Shown: positions 10,787-22,329 of the stretch, piece by piece | Position numbering within the stretch: position 1 is the first letter of the stretch | Layout: every line of letters starts with the position of its first letter | Assembly: GCA_029204225.1 (NCBI GenBank) | Contig: CM055094.1 | Location: 4,580,063-4,644,062 of the forward strand | DNA: 64,000 nucleotides | Direction: 5' to 3' | Source: Diphasiastrum complanatum | Lineage: Eukaryota; Streptophyta; Lycopodiopsida; Lycopodiales; Lycopodiaceae | Position numbers and translations under genes: made by a program | The notes under the pieces: generated by a model | What the model was told of the DNA's origin: nothing | The model's database searches: none | What the model saw: the letters and a program-made list of their open reading frames with translations, nothing else

Positions 10787-11294
10787 GTCTCTTTCCGAGT
10801 GCTAGGATCTTGCTTGTCCTATCAACTACTTTACATTGATCACATTCGAATTCTATTATCTGTCCTATATCTTTGATTTTGCTTACAGAGAGCAGATTTG
10901 TGGATAACTTAGGTACATACAAAAATTTGGAGAGTAGCTTAGATTGATCATTTGCAAAGCATAATCTTACAGTTCCTTCACCTTTAATAGCTTGTGTGCT
11001 ATTTTTGCCAAGGTGAACGAATTTCTGGATACTGTAAGGTGTATAGGACTCGAAACAGCCAATCAGGCTAGTCATGTGCTGAGTGGCTCCGAAATCTAGG
11101 AACCAAGAACTGTCACCAGATGCTCCTTGATGGTTGGTCATGAAGGCATCATGATCGGATTCTTGAATGGGCTGCGGAGCTTCTGCATCTGCATTTGGCA
11201 CTTGATTCGACTGCCCTTTGTTGTTGTTCTTCGCTTGAAGTATTCGGCAGTCTTGTATTTCGTGGTTGTTTCGTTTGCAGTATCTGTAGAACAA
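10767..11294 (-). pseudogene. Copia zinc knuckle and protease
   Basis: The frame opens with FFYRYCKRNNHEIQDC, a gag zinc knuckle (CX2CX4HX4C) whose first Cys is Tyr. A Gln/Asn-rich linker follows, then the aspartic protease motif SSWFLDFGATQHMTS, where the usual D-S/T-G is D-F-G. The downstream FLYVPKLSTNLLSVSKI is the normal copia protease C-terminal signature. The altered knuckle and active site both predict loss of function. Confidence 0.8.
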
Positions 11295-11342
11295 CTTCTT
11301 CTTTGTTTGCGGATTTGACTGTTCCTTGTGTGGAGCTGGTTT

Positions 11343-12014
11343 TTAGTCTGGCTTTGATAGCTTCAGACATTTTTTCTTCTTCTGCTTTGTCGTGCCCTTG
11401 TTGGTGTAAAAGGCATGAGAATCAGCTGAGGAACTTGAGGCTTTGTTCCTTCGTGTGTCTTCCTGCAACAACATAGTGATGACTTTCAAAAGAGTCAACT
11501 TTGGATGAGTCATGATGATCATCACCCAACTGTCGTAAGAACTTGGCAAGCCTGTAAGCAGTTGCATCACTGCGTCTTGATCGCCTATGACAGATCCGAT
11601 AGTGGCCATTTTCCTTAGCAGGTTCTTGAATTGATTAATGTGATTCTACAGAGAATCACCATTCGTCATCTTGAGAGAGTAGAATTTCTTCTTGAGATGT
11701 AGCTTAGAAGCTACATCTCGCACTTCGTATAGTGTGCTCAAGATGTTTAAGACTTTTTTCGATGTCTGAGCCTCGGATACATGGCCGATCTGTGTATCCG
11801 TGATGTTGAGGATGATAAGCACGAAAGCTTTTCCACCCTTCAGCTTCCATCTGGCGATTGTCGCGTCGTCCGCTTCGGGTTTCCCTTCTGCACCTGTAAC
11901 AACGTCGTACAATTCTTTTGCCATTATTACAGTCTTCATCTTAAATTTCCACAGATGGTAATTGGCTCCATCAAGCTTGTCCATGAGAGGACTGGCTTTC
12001 CCTTGGGAATCCAT
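11343..12014 (-). pseudogene. Copia gag (capsid)
   Basis: The gag ORF starts at ATG 12014 (MDSQGKASPLMDKLDGANY), followed by LWKFKMKTVI and ARWKLKGGKAFVLI, typical of the UBN2-type gag of plant copia elements. One in-frame stop at 11646-11648 splits it. The same frame resumes (NHINQFKNLLRKMATIGSVI, LLTGLPSSYDSWV) to 11343. A leader of about 140 bases links it to the primer-binding site at 12156. Confidence 0.8.
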
Positions 12015-12155
12015 GTGGAAAAATTAGTCTAAGCGATAGGAAAAACTAGTGACTTAAGTATGAAAATCTAATATTGAAAAATATAGAACAAGAAAACAAT
12101 TACTCTATCAGCTAGTAGAGTCTTGAACTGTGGGAGCTAATCAAGCTATAAAGAT

Positions 12156-12168
12156 TGTTCTGATACCA
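12156..12168 (-). other. Primer-binding site, tRNA-iMet
   Basis: On the minus strand the sequence is TGGTATCAGAACA, abutting the LTR end at 12169. TGGTATCAGA is the complement of the plant initiator tRNA-Met 3' end and is the standard copia primer-binding site. It fixes the minus orientation of the gag-integrase half. Confidence 0.8.
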
Positions 12169-12454
12169 TGTTGGGAGAGAGGGAGGAAGAATAAATGACG
12201 AACACGAACGATAAACGAACTCGAATAAGAAACGAACGAGAAGCAAATTTGAACAGGAAATGTTCGTGTGCAGCGGAATGAATTATTTGACTCTCTCCGT
12301 AAGCATGACTATGCCTATTTGAATGAAGAGAACTTTAGTGATAGAAATCACAGTCATTCTAGATTACGTAGCCAAACATTTAATGGATGAAGCACTATAT
12401 GAATAATTTATCATGAATTGCAAGACAAATTATCTGTCACGAATGATTCGTGAA
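12169..12454 (-). repeat. Truncated 5' LTR of the minus-strand copia half
   Basis: 286 bases beginning (plus strand) TGTTGGGAGAGAGGG, adjacent to the primer-binding site. The stretch is a near-perfect inverted copy of 14039-14324, the end of the complete plus-strand LTR. At 12454/12455 homology stops and plus-strand RT sequence begins, so the outer three quarters of this LTR are gone. Confidence 0.85.
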
Positions 12455-13256
12455 ACAATTTGATGAATCGTAAATTAGCTCACTCACCAATGGATCCAGG
12501 CTTGCATTTGTCAAAGGACCAATGTCCCCAGACAAAGCAGGAAGAGGAGCAGATGAGAGAATACCTGTATCGATCGATACTCGGATCTCTCATATACGCA
12601 ATGGTCTATACAAGGCCAGATATCTCTTTTGTTGTCAGCTCACTCAGCCAATACATGGCTAATCCTATAATTACCCATTGGATGGCTCTTATTCGAGTCA
12701 TGAGATATATTCGAGCTACCATGGACAGTGCATCTGCTATGGAGATATTAGCAACGACAATCTTCATCAGCTCAATGGATATTCTGATGCAAGCTGGGGA
12801 GGAGATGCAGACCATCGTAAGTCCACATCTGGATTTACATTCCTCTTCAATGGCGGTCCTATTTTGTGAAACAGTCGTAAGCAAACCTCTATCGCACTTT
12901 CTTCTACTGAAGCAGAATATATTGCTGCTTCTCAATCTATTAAAGAAGCGTTTTGGTTGAGAAATTTGTTGTCAGATATCAATTTGTATCAGTACAGCTC
13001 TACAATTTTGTTTTGTGATAACCAAAGTGCTATTGCCTTATCGGCCAACCCTAGATTTCATTCTAGGAGTAAGCACATTGAGATAAGATATCACTACATC
13101 AGGGGCAAGGTTCTTGACAGAGAGGTGAGCTTGACGTACTGCAGAACGCTGGACATGGTTGCAAACATTTTTACGAAAGCACTCAGTGTTAATGCACACA
13201 ACAAATTTTGTGCATTGCTAAGTCTGAAGATCAAGGCATTCACGGATCCAAATTAA
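12455..13256 (+). pseudogene. Copia RT C-terminus and RNase H
   Basis: Plus strand, opening within RT: SPMDPGLHLSKDQCP, EYLYRSILGSLIYAM, YTRPDISFVVSSLSQYM. RNase H follows across two frameshifts: LNGYSDASWGGDADHRKSTS, SSTEAEYIAASQ, KEAFWLRNLL, FCDNQSAIALSANP, FHSRSKHIEIRYHYIR and a C-terminal TKAL. The main RNase H acids (D of YSDASW, E of STEAEY, D of CDNQSA) are present. The 5' part of RT, including YVDD, is missing because the fragment starts at the inversion junction. It is followed by polypurine tract and LTR in the correct order. Confidence 0.85.
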
Positions 13257-13263
13257 GGGGGGG
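13251..13263 (+). other. Polypurine tract
   Basis: aattaaggggggg lies directly before TGTTGG of the 3' LTR and a few bases from the RNase H stop, as in intact copia elements. Confidence 0.8.
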
Positions 13264-14324
13264 TGTTGGATTTACTCCTCCTACTCTCCTAATCTGCCTC
13301 CATTCATGTTGTATATTTTTCTAACGTTGTCACGCAGTCTGCATTTTCTACACGCAAATTCGCACAGATAAAAAAAAGGTGAATGAATCACAACACTGTG
13401 TTCTTACACAGGTCATGGTGACAGACAAAAAAGGGACACTACCTTACTGAATGCCAAAGGTGCCCTAACAGATAAGGCACATTGTAAATCTTATCCTAAG
13501 GCCATTCGTAAGAGTGACGCATTTTTTGCATCATCACCAACGTTCACTTCAGCACTGGCTGACGTCGCACCCTTTTTACGCTCACCCCATGCAGTTGCGC
13601 TAACAAATTGGACAACGATTGCAGCCACCCACGATCTCCTATAGACAACACATCCACTCTGTACTTTCGCATCTGCACACCTATAATATTATGTATATAT
13701 ATTGGATACCATCTGCGTATTCGATGATGATGATCAGATGATCAAGTGAGTGAAGAAGAGACTAAGAGAAGAGGTTTTATTCCTCATTACAGACAAAAAA
13801 TAAGCTTCGTAGGGCACGCGGTTTTGTCCGCTATTGTATTGTGCTCTGCTGCATTATTAACTTGTATACATGATATACTTAATTTGATACAGCTCTTTGT
13901 TCTGCATTCAGATTTGTGTTAATATTGCTATGCTTGTTCTTCATTTTGTCTGATCTTTCTGGTAATAGACAATCAACTTTTATTCTTGTCTTTCGAGAAT
14001 AATTCGCGACTAATTATCAGTCGAGCACAGTCTAGCTCTTCGCGAATCATTTGCGACAGATAATTTGTCTTGCAATTCGTGACAAATTATTCATCTAGCG
14101 CTTCATCCATTAAATATTTGGCTACGTAATCTAGAATGACTGTGATTTCTATCACTAAAGTTTTCTTCATTCAGATAGGCGTAGTCATGCTTACGGAGAG
14201 AGTCAAATAATTCATTCCGCTGCGCACGAACATTTTATGTTCGAGTTTGCTTCTCATTCGTTTCTTGTTCGAGTTCGTTTCTCGTTCGTGTTCGTCATTT
14301 ATTCTTCCTCCCTCTCTCCCAACA
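13264..14324 (+). repeat. Complete copia 3' LTR (1061 bp)
   Basis: Bounded by TGTTGG and CCAACA, a perfect 6-base terminal inversion, and preceded by a polypurine tract. An AT-rich 'tatgtatatatattgga' near 13690 may serve as TATA region. The last 286 bases are repeated in inverted orientation at 12169-12454. No primer-binding site follows 14324, so the sequence to the right is not this element's own interior. Confidence 0.85.
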
Positions 14325-15835
14325 CTTTAACGTCGCGGACTTCAAAGAGCCAGACACATTTGTTAATGGCATACAACAGCAGCAACAAAAATTGTGATAG
14401 CTGGTACTTCGACAGCGGCGCTACCCAACACATTACTTCTCACAAGGAATGGTTTACAGAGCACACAACTTACAACAGAGACCAATTTATCTACCTCAGA
14501 TATTCAAGCACCATACACGTGGAAGGCAAAGGAGCAGTGATGATCACTTTTAACAATGATCTATCTATTTGTGTTCCCAATGTCCTTCACGTTCCTCAGC
14601 TATCAAAGAACCTGTTATCAGTCTCTAAGATAATTGATGAGGGCTACACTATTACTTTCTCATCTGAGCAGTGTACAATACTCGAGGAAGATACTCCTCT
14701 GACTACATGCACTAGAGTCGGGAACCTTTACGTACTCTCTAATTTAGCTGCATAGCTAGTATCTTTAATGAAAATGTAAACGATAGTGTTGTTATGTGGC
14801 ATACTCGATTTGGACACGTGAATACACCTGAATACTTTTTTATATGCTTTGTAATAATTCAGTTGATGGTTTGAATTTTCCATCTTCATTAGATAGGAAG
14901 TCTTTCTTTTGTGAATCATGCATCTATGGGAAGCACTCTAGAAGCAAGTTTCTAAAATCACATTCCATCAAATCAAAGCATGTATTAGATCTTGTACATG
15001 GCGATCTCTGTGGTCCAATGCCAACTCCATCCTTAGGAGATGCAATCTACTTTATCACTTTCATAGATGATTACTCCAGATGGTCTACAGTCATGTTCAC
15101 TAAGCACAAATCTAAAGCCTTTGAATGCTTCAAGATATTCAAGGCCATGGCTGAGACACAAACATCTAGGAAAGTGAAGGCACTCCGAACAAATCACTAC
15201 TTCCTATTCACCTCAATAGAACGAGATTGCAAAAAGGAAGAACCAAACTCTTCTCAACTCAGTCAGATCAATGCTACATCAAGCACACCTACCTGCGAAA
15301 TTCTGGACAAAAGCTACTGCTAAAGCCTGTTACGTGCAGAACAGATCCAGCACCAAAGCCATCAACTACAAAACTCCCTACGAAGTTTGGCATGGGCACA
15401 AGCCTAGTGTCAGCCATTTAAAAATCTTTGGTTGTATATGTTTTGTTCACATTCCTAAACAGCTTAGGAATAGCTAGATCATAGGACAAATAAATGTATT
15501 TTCATTGGCTATCTTGTGATGAACATAAAGCTTATAAAGTTTATGATCCATCCACCAATGTAGTGTTTGTCTCTAGGGATGTAATATTTCAAGAACATGC
15601 ATATTATAATTTCAAACAGCCATTGACAGATGATGCTATGTTATTTCATCCTATTCTACGTAGCATTCAACCTTCCAATGTTGATGATTCTTCTACAGAA
15701 CCTGTAGCTACAACTATAAAAGCCAAGCAGCAGACAGTACCTGTCACTAGACCAGACCAAACAAGCTCGAGCAGATCTGGAGAAGTTCAAGCCAAAACCC
15801 CCTCTTCACCCTACAAAACATAGCATAAACCCTAG
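14325..15835 (+). pseudogene. Second copia family: protease and integrase relic
   Basis: From about 14366 the plus strand encodes a protease with intact catalytic motif SWYFDSGATQHITS and LHVPQLSKNLLSVSKI. After stops come the integrase zinc module with CESCIYGKHS, the core (LVHGDLCGP, FIDDYSRWSTVMF), and KALRTN where LRSDNGGE is expected. A deletion and frameshift follow, then NYKTPYEVWHGHKPSVSHLKIFGC and VYDPSTNVVFVSRDVIF. The catalytic Glu block is lost and the second Asp motif disrupted. Protein sequence differs clearly from the copia piece at 9.4-12 kb, so this is another family. No gag, LTR or primer-binding site is attached. Confidence 0.75.
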
Positions 15836-15901
15836 CTAGACGACACTAACTCATGTTGCACCCCTAGTTTAGATGCCACATAGGACTGATTAGTGACTTA
15901 A

Positions 15902-17312
15902 TTAAAAAGTATTAATCACTAGGTGAGTGAAAAAAGAGGCCCTTTTTGAGTTCAAAAGGCCCCTAATAAAAACTTTCCTAATGTGCAAATTGTAAAACTT
16001 TTTGTCTTTTTCAAATTTATCAACAAAATCATTAAAATTGCCAAAAAGACTTTCTATCAAACTCAAAGTATCTTTCTTTTTAACAAAATCCAAGTAAATC
16101 TTGACCCAGTCCATAGTGTCCAAGAGATCAATTAAGCATAAAACCTTATCACATGGTCCAGCAGAAGCACAAGTAGCCCTATCAGTGTCAATCATGAAAT
16201 TAAGCTATTTAGCGATAGGCCAAGCCCTAATATTACCGTATTAGGGCTTATGCCATGCTGATCAGTTTGTGGGCAATTGATCCATATCATTTCTTGTTGT
16301 ATTTAAGTAGTGTATGAAAGGTTTTAACCCATGTATATTTCAACTAGCTAAAAGGCCTAATGTGAACACATGTGCTAGTGTTGTTCAAGATGACAAGTCA
16401 CACACTATTGTCTATACTCTTGAGCATATCCATGCTTTCCAATAGTATCTCACCATAAGCCTAATTTAACACCTACGTGGATAGTATTTATTATTACCAT
16501 AGTTGAATTGTGCGAATACGTAGGTATTAGGGCACATCTGTGCCATGCTAATCCTTATATCCATTTTCTTATGCAAAAACTGGTTTCATATTGCTACGTT
16601 TTTGTATTGAATTTGAGTATGTGGTCCTGAGCTTATTCATAATAGTTCTCAGGCCCTCGGGACTGTCAAGTGGAATGTTTTCATAGCATTTGGAAATATC
16701 GATAGACCAAATATTATAGATGCGCTTAGGAATATTGAGGTAGAAATCAATAGATGAATCACACTACCAGAATAGTGTAGTATCCACATTTAGGTAGCTC
16801 TTGTATGTGGTTGCCTTAAGGCCTATATTTTTCATGAGGAAAGGATGCAGCATACCAAGAATGCCTGTTAGGAAAATAGCAAGGATGCTGAAACAACAAT
16901 CATGGGCATTGGTGATCCATCCAAAAGATTCCTTATGAGCCTTATATGTGCATAACATGTAAGGTAATTCCTCGTTTCCTATGAATTCCACCGGTAGTAC
17001 TTCACTCAGATTACCATTGATGATTTGCAAAGCAATAGGTACAAAGTTATTTGAGGAATAAGGAAAAGGAGTAAAATCAGCACTATCAAGCCTTTCTATG
17101 GCAAGTTTTCTTACAAAGTGTATACAAAGAAAACAAGGGTTATGTTGTGCTTTGTCTATACCATTGATATACAAGTGTTTGGTAAGCCATAGGCGTTCAT
17201 TGTGAGCTTCAGTCACTCTGACGGGAGAAGTCTTTTTTATGTGAATCCATTTTCTGTTTTTAAGAAATTTTAAAGCGTCTTGTTTGTAAAATGAAACTCC
17301 AAGCCGTACCAA
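15902..17312 (-). pseudogene. Reverse-transcriptase-like relic, Penelope-like (tentative)
   Basis: A 182-codon minus-strand frame (17312-16764) runs through NPCFLCIHFVRKLAIERLDS and LPYMLCTYKAHKESFGWITN, then after one stop continues with DSSIDFYLNIPKR and WSIDISKCYENIP...EGLRTIMNKL. The order 'K.HK....RwI.na', 'ss..F...l' and 'D...cY..IP' matches the RT fingers and first palm Asp of Penelope-like elements, not LTR or L1-type RT. The second palm motif (YxDD) and a GIY-YIG nuclease are not seen. A further 97-codon frame at 16195-15902 may be its downstream part. It could alternatively be an RT-related cellular gene relic. Confidence 0.4.
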
Positions 17313-18189
17313 TCCCTAGGAATGTGGTGATCTCTTGCACAACTCCATGTGCTTTTAAGAGTGCCTAGGTTATCAATATTTGTTTAATTGGTTGTTACCT
17401 ATCATTACATCTTAACGGGCATAAACTGAAGAACAATCAATGTGTTGTCTTATTTAGTGAGGTATGATTACCAAACGTGCTGTATTATTTGGCTTCTTAA
17501 AATACATTCATCTCATATCGACTTGAATCTAACAAGTGACAGTCTTGTACATACCTTGCTTGCCGTCTTTCAAAATGCTTTAAGAATGAAAGGATTTGAG
17601 TCAAAGACTTTAGTATCCAAAGTGAGTCACAATTAAGGTTGTAAAAGACATAGATGACATCATGTTCTATCAATCTTCATTCAATCTATGAACTCTTCTT
17701 GAAAAGAGGACTCATTTTAGCAAAAAAAAATTGGTTGTTCATCTTTGTCCAACAGCGATGGACTCCGAACCATTATGTATTGCTTATAGAACCAGAAAGT
17801 AGTCAAGCTAGCAAGCAAAAAAGTTCATTTAGAGATGGCTTACCATCGTTGTCCACCAATCCCATTTAGAGATGGCTTACCATCATTGTCCACCAATCCC
17901 ATATTCATAGTTATGCATGTTATATTGTTTATAAAGAGTTGCTTACACAACATCAAAGTAATTTTTCACATAAGTGATAGTAGATGTACTATCATCGCTG
18001 GCTCAGCGATGAGCATATTCCAAACCATCACCAACATAGAGTAAGGCATGTATGCCAATCATCCACAACAATGGGGACATAAGTGCATCGCTACTAGCGG
18101 ATTTGTATGCAATCTAACCAACAACGGACATATTACCAAAAGCTCATTGCAATATGTAAAATAGCAAATAAATCATCAAAGTGGATCGC
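17313..18189. other. Unassigned region with a 37-bp tandem duplication
   Basis: No gene recognised. Two adjacent copies of a 37-base unit (17826-17862 and 17863-17899, one mismatch) are the only clear structure. The left edge may contain the start of the RT-like relic; the right edge runs into copia gag. Confidence 0.4.
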
Positions 18190-20443
18190 AAAGGAGATGG
18201 TAGATGAGTCCAAGTCATACTCAATGGCTTGAGAGATGAGTATGAGGACCTTGTCCAATCCTATGCCGTCAAGGAGGAGATACCTACTTTGGAGTCTTTG
18301 CAAGGAGTGCTAATAGCTGAAGAATCAAGGCATGAGAACAAGCTATTAAGGATGGACAAATTGTCACTCAATCATAATGGTGAAGACAAAGTTTTATTTG
18401 CCAAGCACAAAGAGAGGAGCAAAAAGCAACACCAACACTTCTCTAAGGACAAAGCAAAAGACCAAGATGAAGACGATGATAATTCCTCTCAATATTCTAC
18501 TTCAAAGAAGAAGAAAAAAGATGTTAAGTGCTTCTTTTGTGGCAAGAAAGGCCACTATGCCACCAATTGCTTCAAGAAGAAGAATAAATTCAAGCAAGCC
18601 AACATCTCTCATGAGAAAGAAGACTTTATTGCAAGTGATGGATAATGCTCACTTATGGCATCAGAATTTTCCTCTTCCACCCTCAAGATGGATGACTCTT
18701 GGTATATTGATGGTGGAGCATCTTCACATATGTGTAGGTCCAAGGATTCCTTTTCAACTATTATGCCTTATGAAGGAATCAAGAAGACCATATATATTGC
18801 AAGTGATCAAGAGTGCAAAATTGAAGGAGTAGGGACTATTCCCTTGAAGCTTGCATCATCAAAAGTCCTATCTCTTCAAGAGTTTTTTTTTGTTCCCAAG
18901 ATTACAAAGAATCTTATAAGTGTTGGCAAATTACTTGATGGTCCTTGATGTCAATTTCCATATTGACAATTGTGTGATCAAGAAGGATGGTGAGATCCTT
19001 GCATATGGATCTAGATATGGAGGAATCTACAAATTAAACCCAAGAGAGATTGCAAAATCTCTTGAGGTTGCTTATGTATCCAAGTCTTCAAAGGAGGATT
19101 ATCACACAAGATGCACATTTCTTCTTTCTTCAAGATTTATGGTGCATGATTATTTCCTATTATTCAAAGCATATGTTGAGATGGAATTCTCATTGAAGAT
19201 CAAAGCTTTGAGGAGTGGTGGAGCTCTTGGAGGAAATACACCATATGAAGTATTATTATTGAAGCCTAAGGTTGATTACCTTAGTGTCTTTGGAGGTTCT
19301 TGATTTGCACATATTCCCTTGGAAACAAGGAGGATGGATGATCCAAGCTCATGGATCATGGTTGGATGCTTATCCACCAAGGAGGCCTATAAAGCCATTA
19401 TGCTCTCTATTTCAGAAGTGATTGAGAGTAAAGAAGTCATATTTTATGAAGATCTACATTCAACCTTGGAAGGGTCCGAGCTCAAGGCATCTCAAGATGC
19501 ATCTCAAATAATATCTATTGAAGATTATCAAGATGTGATGGGGTCGAGGTTTGAGGAGGAGTCTCCTCAACATATGATTTCAAGGGGATCTTCAAGATGG
19601 ATGGCCAACTCCTTATGGCTCATATTTTATGGTAAATAGAGGCAAGTTTCAAGTGGTATCAACTTTAACATTCTCACTTATGCTTTTCTTCCATTACTTG
19701 ATGCACTATCTTGCTTTATTGAGATTTCTACATCTCAAAGTTCAAGAGAGGCAGTACTAGTTTTGTATGATGCCTATTATATGGACATATTTCTTTTCAT
19801 GGAAGGCTTAGATATGTTTGAAAGCAAGATATTGTGTTATCAAAAGTATGCTTTTGGATTTTGTAAGAGCAAGATTGAGCTTGTTGCTCAAAATTTGAAA
19901 AATTATGTTTTTACATGTTTTGAGAACTTCTCTTGAGATCAAGTGAAGCATCCAAAGAGGACACTTACATCCTTGAGCAAGTGTTTAGTCTCAAAAAGAT
20001 CAAGATTGCATTTGATTTCTAAATTAGATCCATCATGGATAAAGTTCATAGTATGTGGACTAGTCAAGCTAGTATGCTTAATCTTGAAGATCTACACTTT
20101 TTCTCATCTTATGATCTTCATCTCTATGATCTTTGTGACATTTACGAGGCATGGAAGTCTTGGATTTCCATCTCTATGGTGCAGCCATCTTCATGCAAGT
20201 TCAACTTTCAAATCAAAGACAAACATCAAGCATGGAGGAGGCACATTGAAATAGTGGCAAATTGGTGGAGTGCTCTTCAAAGATATTGGCAACAGATTTC
20301 TACCAAAGAGATCTTATCATGGATTTGGTGAGGTGCTGCTATGATGGATCCTTTTGCTGGTTTTTTATCTCATATACATACAAAAGGATCCACTCAAAAA
20401 GTTTCACAAACTCCTTGATCTTATCAAGCTAATTTTTGAGGAC
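18190..20443 (+). pseudogene. Decayed copia element: gag, protease, integrase remnants
   Basis: Gag C-terminus LNGLRDEYEDLVQSY with LESLQGVLIAEE, a KKKKK stretch and an intact zinc knuckle CFFCGKKGHYATNC (CX2CX4HX4C). Protease SWYIDGGASSHM has Gly in place of Ser/Thr in the D-S/T-G triad. VPKITKNLISVGKLL and the GAG-pre-integrase start (ILAYGSRYGGIYKLN) follow with a frameshift at about 18945. The integrase core is almost all deleted: KIKALRSGG joins directly to NTPYEVLLLKPKVDYLSVFG. Beyond 19640 to the LTR no RT or RNase H is recognisable. The family is the same as, or close to, the elements at 28-32 kb and 40.2 kb. Confidence 0.75.
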
Positions 20444-21233
20444 TGTGAAAATTTTTCAAAATCTATCTTGGATATTTTTTTGTGTTTCTAGTTTGTAAGA
20501 AAATATCACACGTGTGGAGCATGTTCCCACATGTAGAAAAAGTAAAAATAGTTTAGTCATGTTGACTTTAGGGGTATCATAAAGATTTTGTATCAAGCAT
20601 CTTGGTGTAGGACCTTGATAGGGCCAAAATTGGCATAGAGGTCAAAATGGTCAAATCCATATGTAAAGCCTCAATTTGGCCAAAAGTAGATTGTGATGAA
20701 AACTTGAGGCAGTTAGGCTTGTGACACATGTCAAGTTTTTTTAGGTTTGATGAGTGATGCACCCTATGTGGTGGCAAAAGTCAAAGGGTCCAATCATAAG
20801 AGAGAGATGTGTTGGAAGGGATTAATCAAAAGTGAGGGATGTTGCATCCCACATCCAATAGGATTAGAGAGGCTATGTTTAAGGGGTCCAATAGGATTCA
20901 AGCATGGATCTCCATGATTTTTTATATGTGCTTTCATTTCCCTTCATTAATGTATGAGAGATCTATGAGTTTTTTAGTCAATTTGGAGATTTGCCAATTT
21001 TGCTTGTATTGTCTCTACCCGAGGAGAGGAGCTTGTTGGGACTTAGTCATGAAGTCTTCCACATGTGTGAAACACCTTTTGGTAATGAATGAATGCATGT
21101 AGAATGGTGTTTTTGCCTTAGACCTTGTCATTGATCTTGGATTTGATCAATCAATAGGTGATCTATAGTGCATGAGCCAAGCTTAGGAGATCAATTTCAC
21201 ACATTAGGACATTCCCACGTGTGAATTTTCACA
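20444..21233 (+). repeat. Candidate 3' LTR with 10-bp inverted ends
   Basis: Begins TGTGAAAATT after 'tttttgaggac' and ends AATTTTCACA, a perfect 10-base terminal inversion. The start resembles that of the LTR at 27.6 and 32.1 kb (TGTGAAAATTGTC), which belongs to a similar copia family. The interior is non-coding. No second copy in the window confirms the ends. Confidence 0.45.
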
Positions 21234-21487
21234 TATGTCACTTCACTCACAACCTTGGTCACCTCACTACCCATAATAACTCAAAGTGAGTATAGGATCA
21301 AAATCAACATTTCTTTGTGCTTTCTTGAACTATTTGATCACCCATAAGAGACATATGGTCTTGTTCTTGGGAGCTTACCACCCATGGGTTCACATCCCTT
21401 TTTGGTTTTCCATCATGGGCCTAGCGATAGCCATCTTAATCATCAAAGTATTTTTATTTTAAATCCTCAAAAAATCTATAAATAGGA

Positions 21488-21820
21488 TTAAGGTGTAAGC
21501 ATTGTCTTATCATACACAATCATGATTGGTGCTTTCCTTGTCGAGGAGTGAGCAATGGTTTTGTGGCCTAATTCAACTATATGATACCTCTCACATTTAC
21601 GTGTTTGGTTATGCACATGATTGTAAAGGCTCCAACATACCTCTGTCTCACTTTGACAAGATGTTTGAGAATGACACATAACTGACAAAATCAACTCAAT
21701 CCCTACATTGTCAAACAATGCTTTACAAAACTTCCAATATATGATCTCTATTAGAAATAATTGACTTGGGGTATCCTTGATGTATAAGAACATAGATGAT
21801 ATACATATGTGTTGTTTCAA
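21488..21820 (-). pseudogene. Ty3/gypsy integrase fragment
   Basis: Minus-strand 110-codon frame: EIIYWKFCKALFDNVGIEL, SVMCHSQTSCQSETEVCW and APIMIVYDKTMLTP align with the chromovirus integrase pattern 'FW..Lf...g..L..S...HpQtdGQtE..nr' and 'sPf.ivYG..p.tP'. Catalytic Glu (SETEV) is present, but the HPQTDGQ motif is degraded to HSQTSCQ. An isolated 330-base fragment, opposite in strand to the RT piece that follows. Confidence 0.65.
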
Positions 21821-22329
21821 AAACCTTTAATTTCTTCTTGCAAATTTGTCCCTCAACAACTTGATCAAGAATTTAGCATCAGATCCTCTTCCAATTTTGT
21901 AGAAGTCGAAGGAGCTTTCCTAAATGGTCATGCTCTTAGTCTCTTGTTGGTGAAATTCCTAGTATCTCCATTATCGGTTATAGATGTAGTGAATCCTATG
22001 ATGGACTCTACAAAACACTTACTCACTTGTTAAGCACAAGGGTGGAAAAGGCCATGATATATGTTAACACTATTCTTTTTGTTGGCCACATTCAACTTGT
22101 TAATGAGGTTGGGAGGAGTGTCAACTCTTACCAAGTTTTTGTGAAGACTGTGATCTCATTCATGCACTTGATTTTGACAATATTACAAAGTTTAAGTGTT
22201 GTCTTGGGTTATTCTGATTTTTTTTTTGGATGACTTGCTAAATGAGTTACCTCTAATAGGCCTGACGATAAAAAAAACTTGATATTTTTAGTAGAAGCTA
22301 AATTGTCAATTACGGTCAACAACAAGAAA
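21821..22329. other. Unassigned spacer
   Basis: No recognisable coding or repeat structure. It lies between two Ty3 fragments of opposite orientation. Confidence 0.3.

Noticed and set aside
12606-12935. Minus-strand 109-codon frame over the RNase H region
   Set aside because: It is the antisense shadow of the plus-strand RT/RNase H, which matches the family.
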